Shown: in pieces, positions 1 to 7,699 of the stretch | Layout: each line of letters opens with the position of its first letter | Numbering within the stretch: the stretch's first letter is position 1 | DNA from: Limosilactobacillus caccae | Lineage (GTDB): Bacteria; Bacillota; Bacilli; Lactobacillales; Lactobacillaceae | Direction: 5' to 3' | Assembly (NCBI RefSeq): GCF_900156885.1 | Contig: NZ_FTOY01000010.1 | Coordinates: 124,001-188,000 of the forward strand | DNA length: 64,000 bases | Program-made: the position numbers and the translations under genes | Notes under the pieces: model-generated | What the model saw: only the letters and a program-made list of their open reading frames with translations | Told to the model about the DNA's origin: nothing | Databases searched by the model: none

Positions 1-120
1 AGTCGTCAGGTCCTCCCGTTAACAATTGTCGTTGTCAGCCATCAACTCAGCGGCATTGAAGACTTTGTTGACTACCATCTCGTAATGCAAAATCAGCAGC
101 TTTCTTACCAGAGGAATTAA
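1..120 (+). CDS. ECF/ABC transporter ATP-binding subunit, C-terminal end (partial)
   Basis: The open frame enters from the left edge and ends at TAA 118-120, giving the last 39 residues of a protein. The segment TIVVVSHQLSGIEDFVDYHL matches the end of an ABC ATPase: a hydrophobic beta strand followed by the switch-loop histidine (SHQ), with the usual short tail. It stops 2 nt before the start of an EcfT-type membrane protein, so it is most likely the A-component of an energy-coupling-factor importer in the cytoplasm, which powers vitamin or micronutrient uptake. Walker A, Walker B and the signature motif lie outside the window, so the substrate cannot be inferred. Confidence 0.75.
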   Translation, partial: SRQVLPLTIVVVSHQLSGIEDFVDYHLVMQNQQLSYQRN

Positions 121-122
121 CC

Positions 123-776
123 ATGAACCCAAGTTTAAAACTATTTTTAATCCTATTCATCTCCCTGGAGATCACCTTTACTAGCAAACTCTGGGCCAAC
201 ATCATTATTATCCTTGTTGCCCTGGCCTTGCTAGCAGTTCACCACTTCTCCTGGCGGCAATTTTGCTGGCTAATCGCCATCCCGTTTCTTCCTGCGATGG
301 CCTTGTTTATCACCATCAGTTTTTTCAGTCCCGACCGCGATTGGTTTTACGGGTGGGTGTTGGTATCACGGATATACGGCTACGTTTCACTCGGTACCCT
401 CTTCACCGCCACCACCAGTCAGCTGGCCCTGGCCCGTTCGCTTGAACAAAACTGCCACCTGCCAAGTAAGTATGCTTATGGTGTCCTTGCTGCCTTTAAC
501 CTCGTGCCACGAATAAGACAATCCATCAACACTATCTACATGGCCGCCCGGATGCGGGGCGTCACCCTTCACTGGTGGTCACCAACCCTTTATTTCAAGG
601 CAATCTTAGCCGCCATTCAGTGGTCAGACCAGCTTGCCCAGGCAATGGAATCCCACGGCTTCGTCGAGGGACAGGTGCGGAGTTTTGCGACCGTCATTAC
701 CATTAGTAAAAAAGACTGGCTGTTGCTAGGCGGAATTATTTTGGCTGTCCAGTTCTTAGTGATTGCACTACCTTAA
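123..776 (+). CDS. Energy-coupling factor transporter transmembrane protein (EcfT/CbiQ/YkoC-like)
   Basis: A 217-residue membrane protein with several hydrophobic segments in its first half and a final C-terminal helix. It carries the EcfT coupling signature AARMRG near residue 140, which in this family docks on the ATPases, and a second, degenerate copy AMESHG near residue 175, where the usual Arg is His. It starts 2 nt after the ATPase stop; the GAGGAATTAACC sequence just upstream provides the ribosome binding site. The neighbouring ATPase makes the T-component role convincing. Overall appearance resembles YkoC-type T-components of thiamine-precursor systems, but no S-component is visible, so the substrate is a guess. 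Confidence 0.8.
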   Translation: MNPSLKLFLILFISLEITFTSKLWANIIIILVALALLAVHHFSWRQFCWLIAIPFLPAMALFITISFFSPDRDWFYGWVLVSRIYGYVSLGTLFTATTSQLALARSLEQNCHLPSKYAYGVLAAFNLVPRIRQSINTIYMAARMRGVTLHWWSPTLYFKAILAAIQWSDQLAQAMESHGFVEGQVRSFATVITISKKDWLLLGGIILAVQFLVIALP

Positions 777-817
777 CTAATCATGTAATAATAAAACAAA
801 AAGAAAGGATCACGAGA

Positions 818-1165
818 TTGAACAATAATAACCTAAGTGAGCGACTTATCAATGCACTATCCTATTTAAGCATCCTTTTTTTGCCGGTAATCTTCCCTTT
901 GATCGTGTGGATTGTCGCCAAAAATACCGCAACTGCCCAGCCAAGCATCGCTAAAAATGCCTGCTATGCTTTCTGGAGTCAGATCTTCCCCGCCCTATAT
1001 GTCCTTGCCGCCGTTCTCGCATTTAGCGTCCTCTCGCTTGATGTCGCCAACTTCCATGGTGGGGCCTTATTCGGGATCTTTTTAACATTTGCACTCCTCA
1101 TCGCCCTGTTACTTTTTATTTTTAATATTGCAATGGCAGTTAAAATGCTAATTGGCAGAGACTAA
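818..1165 (+). CDS. Small integral membrane protein, DUF4870-like
   Basis: A 115-residue protein with a TTG start; AGAAAGGAT about 9 nt upstream is the ribosome binding site, and no ATG alternative exists before the first conserved hydrophobic stretch. It has three to four predicted membrane segments, and the N-terminal pattern LSYLSILFLPVIFPLIVW is typical of DUF4870 proteins. The family has no established biochemical role. It sits 41 nt after the EcfT gene and is followed by a good terminator, so it may be cotranscribed with the transporter. Confidence 0.6.
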   Translation: MNNNNLSERLINALSYLSILFLPVIFPLIVWIVAKNTATAQPSIAKNACYAFWSQIFPALYVLAAVLAFSVLSLDVANFHGGALFGIFLTFALLIALLLFIFNIAMAVKMLIGRD

Positions 1166-1170
1166 ACACC

Positions 1171-1205
1171 AACCGGGCGGGGAAAGCTTCCCAACCCGGT
1201 TTTTA
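1171..1205 (+). terminator. Rho-independent terminator after the DUF4870-like gene
   Basis: AACCGGG pairs with CCCGGTT around a small loop containing an interior GGG/CCC step, followed directly by a T run. Confidence 0.7.
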
Positions 1206-1231
1206 ATTCTAATAATGAGGTGATCTATCCG

Positions 1232-3196
1232 ATGGGAATGATATTAGGGATTATCCTTCTCTTAACAGCCGTGGTAACAGCTAACGTTGTCCACTTGATT
1301 TATCCCAAGATTCCGCTCTCGATTTACCAAATCATCGCCGGAATCTTGCTTGCCTCCCTTCCGACAGAGGCGACCAACTTTACGATGCACTCCGAACTAT
1401 TCATGATGGTGATCATTGCCCCACTGATGTTTAACGACGGGCAAAACCAATCTTTCCGTTACCTCTCGAGTAACGCTAAGTCAATTCTATCGATCACGGT
1501 CGGGCTGGCAGTCGTCACCGTCTTGATTATCGGTGAATTTCTCCACTTAACGCTACCGGGGACTTTCTCGCTTGCTCTGGCATTCATGCTGGCAGCAATC
1601 ATCACCCCAACAGATGCGGTGGCGGTCAAGTCCATCACCACCAACATGAAGGTGCCCGAAAACGTCAACGGGGCGCTAGAATACGAATCGCTATTCAACG
1701 ATGCTTCCGGAATCGTGTTGCTCGAACTTGCCCTGGCAACTTTCCGGTCCGGTGAATTTTCCCTTAGCCATGGTATCTGGATCTTCTTGTACGTCTTTTT
1801 TGGTGGGATTATCTTCGGGGCCATTCTCGGTAGCCTCTTGATCAGCTTGCGGATGAGCCTGATGCGGACACACGTTGATATCGGGTCAATTGTCATCCCC
1901 ATCAACGTCATGACCCCCATCGTCATTTATTGGCTGGCCGAAGAACTCCACCTTTCTGGAATCCTGGCCGTCGTTGCTGCCGGCGTTGTCCACAGTATCC
2001 TTTATGACCGCCTGCGGTTAACCTCCACGAAGGTACAAATGTCAACGACTACCATCTGGGCGATCATCAGCGATGCCCTCAATGGGCTGGTCTTCGTCCT
2101 CTTAGGAGTCATGCTGCCCCAGGTGCTCGGGCGGACTTCCTTAGAAAACCTCGGGAAGATAGCAGCATTAGGATTTGTAATCTACCTGATTGCCACGACC
2201 CTTCGCTTCATCTGGGTACGGTTGAAGCTCATCAACATCCATTCGACCAACCTCAACCGTGATAGTTTACTTGTTGCCCTCGGTGGGGTCCACGGGACAA
2301 TCACATTAGCCCTGGCTTTTTCCTTACCGGTCATGATTAATGACCACGAATTTGCCTTCCGTAATTCAATGATTTTAATCGCCGCCATTGTGATCCTCAT
2401 CAGTATCGCGGTCGGTGCGGTGGGTTACCCAATGATTCTGCCGCCAAAGTCGAAGAGCTACTCCAAAGAGGAATTCCAACAGCAATTCATTAAGACGGTG
2501 CAGTATGCCGTCAATGAGCTGCGGACCTCCGAGAAATACTCTCCTGCCAAGGCAATTGTAATGGATCAACTCAGCAGCCAGTTGACGCAATACCATGAAT
2601 TTGACCATAAAGTCTACGAACAGCTGCTGGCGAAAGCTCAGCAGGTGGAACTGGCAACCCTTGACCGCCTCTACGAAGAAGGAAAGGTTTCGGAAAGTGA
2701 AAACACCTTCCTCATCAACTTCGCCAACCGGTCAATTTTTCGGATAAGCAAACACCGCTTCCTTGATTTCTGGATCATCCTGTGGCACCGAGTCAAGTGG
2801 CACTTTATCCAGCGGAAAAATATCAAGAAGCATCCAGAACTAGCTGTCAAGCACCCCAATAGCTTCCTTACCAGTGAACAGCGCACACGGGGAACAGCAA
2901 TTTTGGCCATTATCAACCGGGACATTGATGATTTCTTACATTCCATTGAAACTCCCGAGAATGCCAGCGAAGTAACGATGGTCCGGCGAACATACTTCCA
3001 GCGGAAGCGGTTCTTCAGTCACGACTTCGGGGTTGAAAACGACCAAGTAACGTCGATCTTTATCGAAGCCTTCCAGCTTGAACACAGCTACGTGCAAGAA
3101 CAATTAGCGGCAGAGTCAATCTCCCAGGAATTAGCAAATGCATTAAATGAGCAAATTTCGACAGACGAACTTGTCTACACCCAGTCGCTTGACTAA
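1232..3196 (+). CDS. Na+/H+ antiporter, CPA1/NhaP-NHE family
   Basis: A 654-residue protein. The first ~410 residues form a multi-pass membrane domain, and the last ~240 are hydrophilic. The membrane part shows the CPA1 core FNDASGIVLLELAL (the Asp expected to bind the ion) near residue 155 and GGVHGTITLALA near residue 350. It should exchange Na+ or K+ for H+ across the cytoplasmic membrane, serving pH and salt homeostasis. An in-frame GTG exists at 1220, but GAGGTGAT at 1217-1224 overlaps it and sits 7 nt before ATG 1232, so the ATG is the better start. The long cytosolic tail is probably regulatory. It is monocistronic, bounded by terminators on both sides. Confidence 0.88.
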   Translation: MGMILGIILLLTAVVTANVVHLIYPKIPLSIYQIIAGILLASLPTEATNFTMHSELFMMVIIAPLMFNDGQNQSFRYLSSNAKSILSITVGLAVVTVLIIGEFLHLTLPGTFSLALAFMLAAIITPTDAVAVKSITTNMKVPENVNGALEYESLFNDASGIVLLELALATFRSGEFSLSHGIWIFLYVFFGGIIFGAILGSLLISLRMSLMRTHVDIGSIVIPINVMTPIVIYWLAEELHLSGILAVVAAGVVHSILYDRLRLTSTKVQMSTTTIWAIISDALNGLVFVLLGVMLPQVLGRTSLENLGKIAALGFVIYLIATTLRFIWVRLKLINIHSTNLNRDSLLVALGGVHGTITLALAFSLPVMINDHEFAFRNSMILIAAIVILISIAVGAVGYPMILPPKSKSYSKEEFQQQFIKTVQYAVNELRTSEKYSPAKAIVMDQLSSQLTQYHEFDHKVYEQLLAKAQQVELATLDRLYEEGKVSESENTFLINFANRSIFRISKHRFLDFWIILWHRVKWHFIQRKNIKKHPELAVKHPNSFLTSEQRTRGTAILAIINRDIDDFLHSIETPENASEVTMVRRTYFQRKRFFSHDFGVENDQVTSIFIEAFQLEHSYVQEQLAAESISQELANALNEQISTDELVYTQSLD

Positions 3197-3221
3197 AACA
3201 AGCTGGGAAAAAAGCTTCTCG

Positions 3222-3300
3222 GAGCCCCGGTGGGGTAACTTAGGACGGACGTTGGCACGGTACGGGCCGACGTTTGTCCGTAGTTACCCTTGAGGGGCTC
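3222..3300. other. Large imperfect hairpin (inverted-repeat element)
   Basis: Stacked arms GAGCCCC/GGGGCTC, GGGTAACT/AGTTACCC, GGAC/GTCC and ACGTTGGC/GCCGACGT (one wobble pair) form a nearly continuous stem with a 9-nt loop. It lies between the antiporter stop and a separate perfect terminator. It has no T run, so it is not itself a simple terminator. It could be a REP-like repeat or a processed 3' UTR structure. Confidence 0.6.
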
Positions 3301-3360
3301 GCTTTCGACGCGGAGCTAGCCTATTGGTTTCCCGCGATTACTATGTAATATTCGGAGATA

Positions 3361-3405
3361 AAACTGGGGCTGGGAAGAAACATAGTTTCTTCCCAGCCCC
3401 AGTTT
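3361..3405. terminator. Bidirectional terminator, 21-bp perfect stem
   Basis: Perfect 21-bp inverted repeat (3361-3381 with 3385-3405) and a 3-nt ATA loop. AAA on the left and TTT on the right give T runs in both directions. It lies between the convergent antiporter and DUF1304 genes and reaches within 5 nt of the latter's stop. Confidence 0.9.
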
Positions 3406-3409
3406 TCAT

Positions 3410-3766
3410 CTAAATCAACGTTAAAACAAAGGCAAGCAGTGCCGGCGCGAATTGCAAGAAGATAATCTTCTTGGTGGCCGTGAACGCTCCGAATAGCGCT
3501 ACGACCATAACAAAAACTAACAATAATTGCCAGACAAGAACGAGGGTGGCTCCACTGAATAACCAGTAAGAAGCAATCATTGCGGCGCCCAACATTCCAT
3601 TGTAAATTCCCTGGTTGGCAAATGATACCCGTGCTTCCCGCTGTTTCGTGAATGCTAGCGGTAAGTCAAAGGCCTTCGCCTGTTGGACTGGCGTTCCCCA
3701 AATTTCCAGGGCCATGATTCCGAGGTGTTCGATTGCGACTAAGATAACGATAGTGGTTGCTAACAT
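3410..3766 (-). CDS. DUF1304-family membrane protein
   Basis: A 118-residue protein with four predicted membrane helices. The sequence FANQGIYNGMLGAAM near residue 50 is the hallmark of DUF1304 proteins, which have no established function. The ATG at 3764-3766 is preceded by GTAGGAGGAGAG at ideal spacing. It lies 10 nt after the alpha/beta hydrolase stop on the same strand, so the two form an operon, and it ends at the bidirectional terminator. Confidence 0.8.
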   Translation of the reverse strand: MLATTIVILVAIEHLGIMALEIWGTPVQQAKAFDLPLAFTKQREARVSFANQGIYNGMLGAAMIASYWLFSGATLVLVWQLLLVFVMVVALFGAFTATKKIIFLQFAPALLAFVLTLI

Positions 3767-3776
3767 AGCTCTCCTC

Positions 3777-4793
3777 CTACTTAATATACTTGTTCAAAAA
3801 TTGTTCAAGATGACGTTGATATTGTACTGGGTGCGTGGCGTAGGACTTAGCATGCGCCGCCCCGGGAACAACCCAGAGTTGCTTTGGTCCCTGGCTGGCC
3901 TTGTAGTTTCGGTAAACCATCTTGGTCGGCACAAAGTCATCCTTAGCGCCATGGATAAAGAGCATCGGCCGGTGGTTGTTGTGCAACATCGCTAATGAAC
4001 TGGCCTCCCCGGTAAAGAAGCCGTTCTGCGTCCGGTTGATCAAGCTCATCGTGCTGATTAGCGGTACTCGCAGAAACTTCGGAATGCCGTACAAGTTGCC
4101 TGCCTCATAGTTCAGTTCATCGTCAAGGCTCGTGTACCCACAGTCTTCAACAAAGGCCTTCACCTGGTGGGGCAACTTAATTCCACTAGTCATCATCGTG
4201 GTTGCGCCACCCATGCTGACACCGTAGAGAACGATTTGGCTGTCTTGCCCATTCTTTTGAATCAGCTTATTGATCCACTTTCGAATATCATATCGTTCCG
4301 GCCAGCCATAACCAATGTATTTACCCTGGCTTTCACCATGTGCCCGCGCATCCGGCATCAACACATTATAGCCCATCTGGTGGTACAATGCCGCATACTC
4401 GCCCATCTTTTCCTTACTGCCCATAAAACCATGAGCGATCACGACATTCTTGGTTGTCGGCTTGGCTGCAGGGATATAGTCAGCAACCAGCCGGTAGTCG
4501 CCGCTCGCTGACTTCATCGTCCACCGCTGCTTTTTCACATGTTTAAACCACATTTTCTGTGAATACAGCGGATCACTCTTGCTAATCCTGGTTGAGTTAT
4601 TAACAAAGGACTTGTGCCCCGGCACCATTGCAACGTTAAAGAAGTAGCAACTTGCCCCAAAGATTACAATTGCGATTAAGATAATAATGCCGATCAGCCA
4701 CCGCCAAGGGTGCCAACGTTTAGTTTTTTCGTTTGTTTCCAAAATAATTAACCCCATGTTATGTTTTTTGTCAATGCGGATAGTGTAGCACAC
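3777..4793 (-). CDS. Membrane-anchored alpha/beta hydrolase (YqkD-like)
   Basis: Up to 338 residues. A single hydrophobic helix at about residues 32-52 anchors or exports the protein; the rest is an alpha/beta hydrolase with HGFMGSKEK (oxyanion loop), the nucleophile elbow GVSMGG, an Asp in HGAKDDFVP and the catalytic His in GAAHAKSY. This points to a serine esterase or peptidase acting at the outer face of the membrane; the substrate is unknown. The start is uncertain. The GTG at 4793 gives the longest frame but a weak ribosome binding site. ATG at 4755-4757 and a TTG shortly after it (preceded by GGGG) are alternatives that remove 12-18 residues without touching the helix. Upstream partner of the DUF1304 gene. 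Confidence 0.8.
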   Translation of the reverse strand: MCYTIRIDKKHNMGLIILETNEKTKRWHPWRWLIGIIILIAIVIFGASCYFFNVAMVPGHKSFVNNSTRISKSDPLYSQKMWFKHVKKQRWTMKSASGDYRLVADYIPAAKPTTKNVVIAHGFMGSKEKMGEYAALYHQMGYNVLMPDARAHGESQGKYIGYGWPERYDIRKWINKLIQKNGQDSQIVLYGVSMGGATTMMTSGIKLPHQVKAFVEDCGYTSLDDELNYEAGNLYGIPKFLRVPLISTMSLINRTQNGFFTGEASSLAMLHNNHRPMLFIHGAKDDFVPTKMVYRNYKASQGPKQLWVVPGAAHAKSYATHPVQYQRHLEQFLNKYIK

Positions 4794-4839
4794 TTTCTGT
4801 TGCTTTGCATATTCTTTTTATTCCAAACAAGCACGTAAA

Positions 4840-4848
4840 TGTTAAAAT
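4840..4848 (+). promoter_or_regulatory. Extended -10 promoter for the XRE regulator
   Basis: TGTTAAAAT is an extended -10 (TGn plus TAAAAT), about 30 nt before the start codon. No good -35 is seen 17 nt upstream. Confidence 0.4.
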
Positions 4849-4877
4849 AGAATTGATACGATTAAGGAAGTGAGCTA

Positions 4878-5291
4878 ATGTTTCCAGAACGTCTGCGAGC
4901 CTTACGCAAGGGGCAAAAAATTACCCTCAAAGAGCTCGCCACACACCTCAACAACAATCTCGGCCCCAACGAAAAACCCAATACTGCTTCCCAAATAGGT
5001 AACTGGGAACGCGGCATCCGGACGCCATCATACGTTGAAGCCCGGAAATTAGCGGAATTTTTTGATGTCAGTCTTGACTACCTGACAGGAAAAACCGACC
5101 GTGATGATTTTGACCTCGCCAAGCTATTCTTTTCTAGTAAGAACCTTTCGTTTAACCAGACGGTCCTATCCAGCGACGACCGTTATGAAATTTTCCAACT
5201 AATCGATGGCTATCTCAAGGGACGCAACAACCGTCACGATACCGATACCTTCTACGGTAAGCAGGAACAACTAGATTTGAAGCTTAAGTAA
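4878..5291 (+). CDS. XRE/Cro-C1 family transcriptional regulator
   Basis: A 137-residue protein with an N-terminal helix-turn-helix domain (about residues 3-72: RLRALRKGQKITLKELATHL ... NWERG ... LAEFFDVSLDYLTGKTD). The C-terminal half is charged and matches no domain I recognise. AAGGAAGTGAG upstream is the ribosome binding site. The methyltransferase-like gene begins 10 nt after its stop, so the two are cotranscribed. The opposite orientation of the hydrolase across an 84-nt gap would allow it to control both directions. Targets are unknown. Confidence 0.85.
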   Translation: MFPERLRALRKGQKITLKELATHLNNNLGPNEKPNTASQIGNWERGIRTPSYVEARKLAEFFDVSLDYLTGKTDRDDFDLAKLFFSSKNLSFNQTVLSSDDRYEIFQLIDGYLKGRNNRHDTDTFYGKQEQLDLKLK

Positions 5292-5301
5292 GGAGTTTTT
5301 G

Positions 5302-6159
5302 ATGAATCCAAAAAAGCTAAAACAACTTAAAAAACGGGTTAAAAAAGCCCAGCAAGCTGTCCACCAATCTTCATATATCCAGGAATTAACCCACTACCGG
5401 GACCTGTTTGATGACTTTCCCCCGATCAAGTACTTGATTAATAATGCGCTGGAAAGTGACCGCCTATTAAAAAACGGGCTCCTTCCCCAGCCGCTCCCCG
5501 AATTACTCTTACCAGACAATATTCAAGATACAATCTTCCAGCAAGTTAACGCAAAGTATCCTCAGGGTGATCCCCGCGGCGATAAACAATGGGATCAATA
5601 CAACGAAGCGTTGCCAAAATTGGATAAAGCGCTCCGCAATTTCCGCGACTACCTCGAAGACACGTATGGAATGTGGTCGTACGTCAACGCCCCCTTCGCG
5701 AAGGCCCTGTCTGACTACTTAGCAGGTGCCCCTACCCTGGAGATTATGGCTGGGAATGGCTATATTTCCAAGGGCTTGCGTAACAATAACGCCCACCAGG
5801 AGATCTACACAACTGATAGCCAAGCCTGGGTGACGGAAAACGAAACTGGTAAACACCCGGTAACCCAGATTGAAAAGCTCGACGCGATTGCGGCAATCAA
5901 GAAGTATGGTCACCAGGTTAAATACGTAATCATGTCCTGGGCGCCTGATAAGCAGGAAACTGACTGGGAAGTATTGCAGCTATTGCGGCGTGACTACCCT
6001 GATGTCCACCTATTGGTAATTGGGGAAAAAGATGGGGCAACGGACTCTAAACGCTTTTGGCAAGAAGCTCACCTTCGCCAGGACGACCGTTTAAAGCAGG
6101 TTAATGCTAACCTCCATTCATTTGATTTAATTGATGAACAAATATATTTAGCAGAGTAA
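5302..6159 (+). CDS. SAM-dependent methyltransferase-like protein of unknown substrate
   Basis: A 285-residue cytosolic protein. A basic, Lys-rich first 25 residues and a long helical region (to about residue 145) precede a Rossmann-like segment with LEIMAGNGYISKGL, which fits methyltransferase motif I (E-x-x-G-x-G, SAM binding). Later stretches VKYVIMSWAPDKQET and VHLLVIGEKDG look like motifs IV and VI of the same fold. AAGGAG lies 6 nt before ATG 5302; a TTG directly before it is not needed. The substrate cannot be named. Coupled to the XRE regulator upstream and closed by a terminator. Confidence 0.65.
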   Translation: MNPKKLKQLKKRVKKAQQAVHQSSYIQELTHYRDLFDDFPPIKYLINNALESDRLLKNGLLPQPLPELLLPDNIQDTIFQQVNAKYPQGDPRGDKQWDQYNEALPKLDKALRNFRDYLEDTYGMWSYVNAPFAKALSDYLAGAPTLEIMAGNGYISKGLRNNNAHQEIYTTDSQAWVTENETGKHPVTQIEKLDAIAAIKKYGHQVKYVIMSWAPDKQETDWEVLQLLRRDYPDVHLLVIGEKDGATDSKRFWQEAHLRQDDRLKQVNANLHSFDLIDEQIYLAE

Positions 6160-6163
6160 GAAT

Positions 6164-6188
6164 GGCTGAGAATTAACTCAGTCTTTTA
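6164..6188 (+). terminator. Terminator after the methyltransferase-like gene
   Basis: GGCTGAG pairs with CTCAGTC (one wobble) over a 6-nt loop, followed by TTTTATTT. Confidence 0.6.
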
Positions 6189-6305
6189 TTTCGCAAAAAA
6201 GGTCACTTTCTTGCGGTTCTTCCCTAGTAATCACGGCGCAAATCAGCTAAAATATGACGAGTTTAATCATTATATAACTTTTTACACGTAAGGAGGTTCA
6301 TCTTT

Positions 6306-7472
6306 ATGAAATATCGCCTACAAGCCATCCTGTTTGTCTTCGTCGCATTCATGCTTGGCTGTAACGAGTACATGATCGTTGGTGTCCTGCCCGATATCGC
6401 TAAGGAATACCACGAATCATTGGGGCCACTGGGATTGCTCGTCACTGTCTTTGCCCTTGTCTACGCAATTTTTACACCAATTATTACTTCAATGGCTAGC
6501 CGCTGGAAACGGCACCACGTACTGTTGGTAATGATGGTTGTCTTCTTTATTGGTAACACCTGGACAGCCCTGGCGACGAATTATACTTCACTGCTATTAT
6601 CACGGGTGTTGACCGCCACGGTTGCCGGCGCAATCATCTCAATGGTGCTTGTCATGGCCAGTTTTGTTGCCCCGCACGATAAGCGGGCAAGCCTCGTCTC
6701 GTGGGTGTTTGCTGGCTTTAGTATCGCATCTGTTATCGGAATTCCAATCGGGACCGTCATCAGCACAACCTTTTCCTGGCACGATAGTTTTTGGATGATC
6801 TCCGTAATTACCGTCGTCGTCTTTGCCTCGCTGATATGGCTGGTCCCCCGCGACACACCCCAGTTCAAGAGTACCCTGAATAAGCAGTTTGTCCTCTTCA
6901 AGGATTCACGGATCCTTCTCGGTGTTAGCTTTATCGTTGCAATCTGTGCTGCTGACTACACTGTCTACACCTATATTCGGCCGCTGATCACTAACGAGAT
7001 GGGCTTTGATAATACCTGGTTAAACTGGTTGCTATTCGGGATGGGGATTTTCTTCATCTTTGGCAACAAGTTCGGTGGCTACCTCGCTGATAACGGTGGG
7101 GTGCACCGGCTCGGGATTATCTACATTATCATGACGGCGCTGTTCATCGTCTTTGGCCCAATCCTTTCGTTTAAGTGGGCAGCAATCTTAGTCGTGGCGA
7201 TCTTGTGTATCGCCTTCTCCTGCTACGGGGCTTCGACCCAGTTGATGTTCTTAGATATCGCAGAAAAGGAATACCCACAATCCCTCGACCTTGCTTCCTC
7301 ACTTAATTCGATCTTTGCCAATATTGGAATCTCTCTCGGCTCCTTCACCGCCTCACAGGCTGTGACCCTAACGCCAATGCGTAACCTTGGTTATGTCGGC
7401 GCCGTTTACGGAGCCTTAGCAACAATCTTAATCCTTGTTCTCAGCCGGCGTTACACTGGTATGCGGAGATAA
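6306..7472 (+). CDS. Major facilitator superfamily transporter (DHA1/AraJ-like)
   Basis: A 388-residue, 12-helix membrane protein of normal length for a DHA1 exporter. The opening CNEYMIVGVLPDIAKEY, in helix 1, and RWKRHHVLL after helix 2 (motif A position) are typical of the AraJ/YdhP group of sugar or drug efflux proteins. It should export a small molecule by proton antiport; the substrate is unknown. AAGGAGG 9 nt before the ATG is a strong ribosome binding site. Single-gene unit with terminators on both sides. Confidence 0.85.
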   Translation: MKYRLQAILFVFVAFMLGCNEYMIVGVLPDIAKEYHESLGPLGLLVTVFALVYAIFTPIITSMASRWKRHHVLLVMMVVFFIGNTWTALATNYTSLLLSRVLTATVAGAIISMVLVMASFVAPHDKRASLVSWVFAGFSIASVIGIPIGTVISTTFSWHDSFWMISVITVVVFASLIWLVPRDTPQFKSTLNKQFVLFKDSRILLGVSFIVAICAADYTVYTYIRPLITNEMGFDNTWLNWLLFGMGIFFIFGNKFGGYLADNGGVHRLGIIYIIMTALFIVFGPILSFKWAAILVVAILCIAFSCYGASTQLMFLDIAEKEYPQSLDLASSLNSIFANIGISLGSFTASQAVTLTPMRNLGYVGAVYGALATILILVLSRRYTGMRR

Positions 7473-7512
7473 AAAAACAGCAACCAAGAAAAATTCTTGA
7501 TTGCTGTTTTTT
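7473..7512. terminator. Bidirectional terminator
   Basis: AAAAAACAGCAA-CAAGAA pairs with TTCTTG-TTGCTGTTTTTT, with A and T runs on both flanks. It ends the MFS gene on the plus strand and the candidate small RNA on the minus strand. Confidence 0.85.
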
Positions 7513-7660
7513 CGTGTATTGATATTATCGCAGGTCAAAACGCGATGTCCACTTCGCAAATTGACCGGGCACCTCACGATCCGGTGAGTTAACGTGCCCC
7601 ACTTTCGAAATGTCTAATGGCAGCAATTAAGGGTTGCTACCAGACCTCTCGACTCATCGC
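7475..7660 (-). ncRNA. Candidate small structured RNA, about 185 nt, family unknown
   Basis: No gene covers this stretch. On the minus strand an RNA starting near 7660 would open with GCGATG, which pairs with CATCGC at 7542-7547 to close a multibranched fold. Inside are a hairpin at 7612-7645 (GTCT/AGAC, then GG-AGCAA/TTGCT-CC) and a hairpin at 7567-7599 (GGGCAC-CTCAC/GTGAG-GTGCCC). A promoter lies at 7668-7696 and the shared terminator is at the 3' end. The predicted start falls on the first base of the closing stem. I compared it by eye with SAM, T-box, lysine, TPP, FMN, THF, preQ1 and SRP motifs without a match. 6S RNA is not excluded. Confidence 0.5.
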
Positions 7661-7667
7661 AATATTT

Positions 7668-7696
7668 AATCTACCACATTCTGCTAGTTAATTCAA
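7668..7696 (-). promoter_or_regulatory. Promoter of the candidate small RNA
   Basis: Reading the minus strand: -35 TTGAAT (7691-7696), 17-nt spacer, extended -10 TGG-TAGATT (7668-7673). The predicted start is 7 nt downstream. It begins just after the stop codon of the neighbouring gene. Confidence 0.5.
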
Positions 7697-7699
7697 ACC

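Noticed and set aside
1220-1231. GTG at 1220 as the antiporter start
   Set aside because: The GTG is part of the GAGGTGAT ribosome binding site, which is correctly spaced for ATG 1232.
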